Source: Gammaproteobacteria bacterium (lineage in GTDB: Bacteria; Pseudomonadota; Gammaproteobacteria; Cardiobacteriales; Wohlfahrtiimonadaceae). Taken from it: a DNA stretch of 7,142 bases. The notes under the pieces were generated by a model. It was not told where the DNA came from. It saw nothing but the letters and a program-made list of their open reading frames with translations, and searched no databases. The position numbers were made by a program, and so were the translations under genes. Positions 5,588-7,142 of the stretch are shown here, piece after piece (position 1 is the stretch's first letter; each line of letters begins with the position of its first letter). The DNA lies in contig BHEQ01000103.1 of NCBI GenBank assembly GCA_003864535.1, positions 1-7,142 of the forward strand, written 5' to 3'.

Positions 5588-6652
5588 TTAAGTTAATGTT
5601 TGTGATAAGGCAATTTTTAGATCATCTTCACATTTTTCTATAGCTTGTTGTGCTTGCGCTCGAAGTTTGCGTCCTTCCTCATAGTGTTTTAAGGTATTAT
5701 TTAGCGTATCTATCGTAATATCATTGACACGTTTTAAACTTTCTATATCTAACACGCCACGCTGATAATTTTGGGCGATTTGTTGCTCTAAAATCTGAAG
5801 TTTTTCTGCGTTTTTTACATATTGTTCATTTGTATAATCTTTAACTGTTTTAGTTACTTTAAGAGCTTTTTCTTTTTCATAATTGGAGATTGCAATCAAA
5901 AATTGGCGCTTCCATAGCGGGATAGCATTATGGCAAATATCAGAAATATCCTCTGCCAGCATTCTATCTCCTTCTTGAGATAATCTAATTTGCGGCGCAG
6001 TTTGAATGGCGGCTAAACGTGTTGTTTTTAAGTTGCTGATTCTTTTTTCAAGGCGCAATTGCATTTGCTGAGCATCGCGCAAATTTTGGTGATCAATAGG
6101 ATCATCTGTTTTTTTAGTATGCGCATATAAAATCGGCAAATCCATTTCTAGCATCTGTGTATTAATTTGCGTTCCAGCTTCGATATAAATATCAAGCTCC
6201 CCCAGCATATTTAAATTCTCATGATAAAGTTGATCAAGTTGCTTTATATCTATTTCCAATTGATGCTCATGCGCACGCAGATTATTCTCAAGATTATCTA
6301 GTTGATCTTTAATCGTATCAAAACTTTTTACAAACTGCCCAAATGAATTAAATAATTCACCGACTATCGGTAGTTTAGCCATAAATGTATTAGGTTTTAC
6401 TGTATCAATTTTAGAATGCTTCATGTGTTTGATCATCGCATCTAAGGTATCACTTGCACCGCTAACATCGCGTTTACGAATTTTTGATAAAACCCCATCA
6501 GAAAATGCACTAATACTTTCTAAAGCAGGTTTGCCAAAATTTAAAACATCTAATGAATCTTGTGCGTTAAATTCGCTCACGATTTGCTGGATTTTTGATG
6601 TTTTTTCAGGTGATATCTCTTGTGTTTTATCAATAATAATGTCTTGTTTCAT
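5588..6652 (-). CDS. telA: TelA-family protein (toxic anion resistance family)
   Basis: A 354-residue soluble, largely helical protein of the TelA/KlaA family (named for plasmid tellurite resistance; the chromosomal members' biochemical role is unresolved). Recognisable features are a low-complexity N-terminal tail, then the segment KLPIVGELFNSFGQFVKSFD near 93-112, a long charged coiled-coil run (about 113-150, with repeated Leu and Glu), MLGELDIYIEAG near 149-160, and IQTAPQIRLSQEGDRMLAED near 216-235, then further coiled coil to the end. No signal peptide or membrane segment is seen. Length is close to the family norm. AAGGA about nine bases upstream supports the ATG at 6652. It follows the small unknown gene on the same strand and precedes ynbA by 167 bases. 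Its presence beside lipid genes fits a link to envelope stress, but that is inference from context. Confidence 0.85.
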   Translation of the reverse strand: MKQDIIIDKTQEISPEKTSKIQQIVSEFNAQDSLDVLNFGKPALESISAFSDGVLSKIRKRDVSGASDTLDAMIKHMKHSKIDTVKPNTFMAKLPIVGELFNSFGQFVKSFDTIKDQLDNLENNLRAHEHQLEIDIKQLDQLYHENLNMLGELDIYIEAGTQINTQMLEMDLPILYAHTKKTDDPIDHQNLRDAQQMQLRLEKRISNLKTTRLAAIQTAPQIRLSQEGDRMLAEDISDICHNAIPLWKRQFLIAISNYEKEKALKVTKTVKDYTNEQYVKNAEKLQILEQQIAQNYQRGVLDIESLKRVNDITIDTLNNTLKHYEEGRKLRAQAQQAIEKCEDDLKIALSQTLT

Positions 6653-6698
6653 TGATTTTTATCCTTGTTTTGTTTGTAAATTATAGAAGTTCTGTGAA

Positions 6699-6756
6699 TC
6701 CTCCCTTAGCAGGGGATACTTCCTCCTCCCTTGTAAAGGGGGAGGTTGGGTTGGGA
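6699..6756. repeat. GC-rich palindromic intergenic element
   Basis: Inside the 110-base gap between the 122-aa gene and telA sits a purine/pyrimidine-biased block quite unlike the AT-rich surroundings. It contains CCCT/AGGG around the loop TAGC (6703-6714), then an imperfect hairpin with CCTCC at 6725-6729 pairing GGAGG at 6741-6745 around CTTGTAAAG, and ends in GTTGGGTTGGGAT. The appearance is that of a dispersed, REP-like intergenic repeat. Only one copy lies in this window, so its repeated nature is inferred. In the transcript the hairpin could attenuate or process the message between the two genes. Confidence 0.45.
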
Positions 6757-6762
6757 TATCTA

Positions 6763-7131
6763 TTATGCAGGTTTTAAATTAGGGCGTAATTTTCTCATAT
6801 CATTATCTAGACTATCTAGATTATCTAGATTATCAACATCACCAGCACGGATAACATAACCTTCTTTTGGGTAAAACTTAGTCTGCGTCGCTGCTCTAGG
6901 TTGTGTTTTAATAACATCAGCAAGCTGATCAATACTTTGAGTTAAACTCAATAATTGCTCTATTACCGCCATACTTTGGGCATCATGCCCAAGGGCATCA
7001 TGCCCAAGGGCATCACGCCCTTGGGTATTATGCTCTTCTGCGTCAACCAATGCTTTCTTATGACTTAGATTTTCGGCAATATTATTACGCTGCAATAATG
7101 TTGTGCCAATAGCTTGTAATTGCTCATTCAT
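6763..7131 (-). CDS. Hypothetical protein with internal short repeats
   Basis: A 122-residue hydrophilic protein that I do not recognise. The N-terminal third is polar, then a pentapeptide repeat (DALGH twice, plus DAQS) spans about residues 40-52, followed by a helical stretch AVIEQLLSLTQSIDQLADVI near 55-74, a more conserved-looking TKFYPKEGYVIRAGDVD near 84-100, and an LDN tripeptide repeat (NLDNLDSLDND) before a basic tail. There is no signal peptide or membrane segment. No Shine-Dalgarno site precedes the ATG at 7131, and the frame stays open to the window edge 11 bases upstream, so the true start may lie outside. It is on the same strand as telA and 110 bases before it, so an operon partner role is plausible. 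Confidence 0.65.
   Translation of the reverse strand: MNEQLQAIGTTLLQRNNIAENLSHKKALVDAEEHNTQGRDALGHDALGHDAQSMAVIEQLLSLTQSIDQLADVIKTQPRAATQTKFYPKEGYVIRAGDVDNLDNLDSLDNDMRKLRPNLKPA
6802..6837. repeat. 9-bp tandem repeat, about four units
   Basis: Units ATTATCTAG, ACTATCTAG, ATTATCTAG and ATTATCAAC follow one another without gaps. The period is a multiple of three and encodes the LDN tripeptide repeat on the minus strand, so copy-number change would alter the protein by three residues per unit without breaking the frame. Confidence 0.8.
6976..7020. repeat. 15-bp tandem repeat, three units
   Basis: Three contiguous 15-base units (TTGGGCATCATGCCC, AAGGGCATCATGCCC, AAGGGCATCACGCCC) encode a pentapeptide repeat on the minus strand. 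The first two units are themselves palindromic, with GGGCA pairing TGCCC around a 3-base loop, and the third deviates at one base. The array is in frame, so gain or loss by slippage would keep the gene open. Confidence 0.85.
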
Positions 7132-7142
7132 TTTATTTAAAG

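Noticed and set aside
6976..7020. CRISPR-like array
   Set aside because: The units are contiguous, 15 bases long, without spacers and lie in frame inside a gene.

Overview
The flanks of this window are AT-rich and look like a gammaproteobacterial chromosome. They carry a minus-strand run of envelope genes that closely resembles the enterobacterial ynbA-ynbB pair: a CDP-alcohol phosphatidyltransferase and a CdsA-like cytidylyltransferase. A stand-alone PlsC-type acyltransferase follows this pair, and a TelA-family gene with a small unknown gene precedes it. The sequence does not allow a genus call.

Layout. Bases 1-245 are a truncated, mutated second copy of an internal part of ynbB, whose intact gene lies at 3854-4792. 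The copy is in direct orientation, 4018 bases away, and differs at only 4 of 245 positions. At base 246 the homology stops abruptly and a visibly more GC-rich segment of about 2.75 kb begins. It holds a broken WYL-domain regulator (246-464), a full-length plus-strand DUF262/DUF1524 protein of the GmrSD/BrxU/SspE type (611-2782), and a frameshifted minus-strand remnant encoding a membrane and coiled-coil protein (2792-3017). From about 3018 the AT-rich backbone resumes. It runs, all on the minus strand, as unknown 122-aa gene > telA-like > ynbA-like > ynbB-like > plsC-like, read from the right edge leftward.

How the parts work together. The ynbA/ynbB/plsC set covers three connected steps of glycerophospholipid synthesis: acylation of lysophosphatidate, activation of phosphatidate to CDP-diacylglycerol, and transfer of the phosphatidyl group to an alcohol. 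It is probably an accessory lipid pathway beside the housekeeping one. The central segment looks like a small, partly decayed genomic island. Its one intact gene is a probable type IV, modification-dependent restriction nuclease or related anti-phage effector. The broken WYL gene in front of it resembles the regulators found beside many defence systems. The ynbB fragment on the left and the intact gene on the right suggest that island insertion, or a duplication that included it, rearranged this locus.

The strongest leads are the duplicated ynbB fragment with two adjacent in-frame stops, the stand-alone DUF262/DUF1524 effector with a WYL relic, and the Asn-for-Asp substitutions in the YnbA-type active-site motif.
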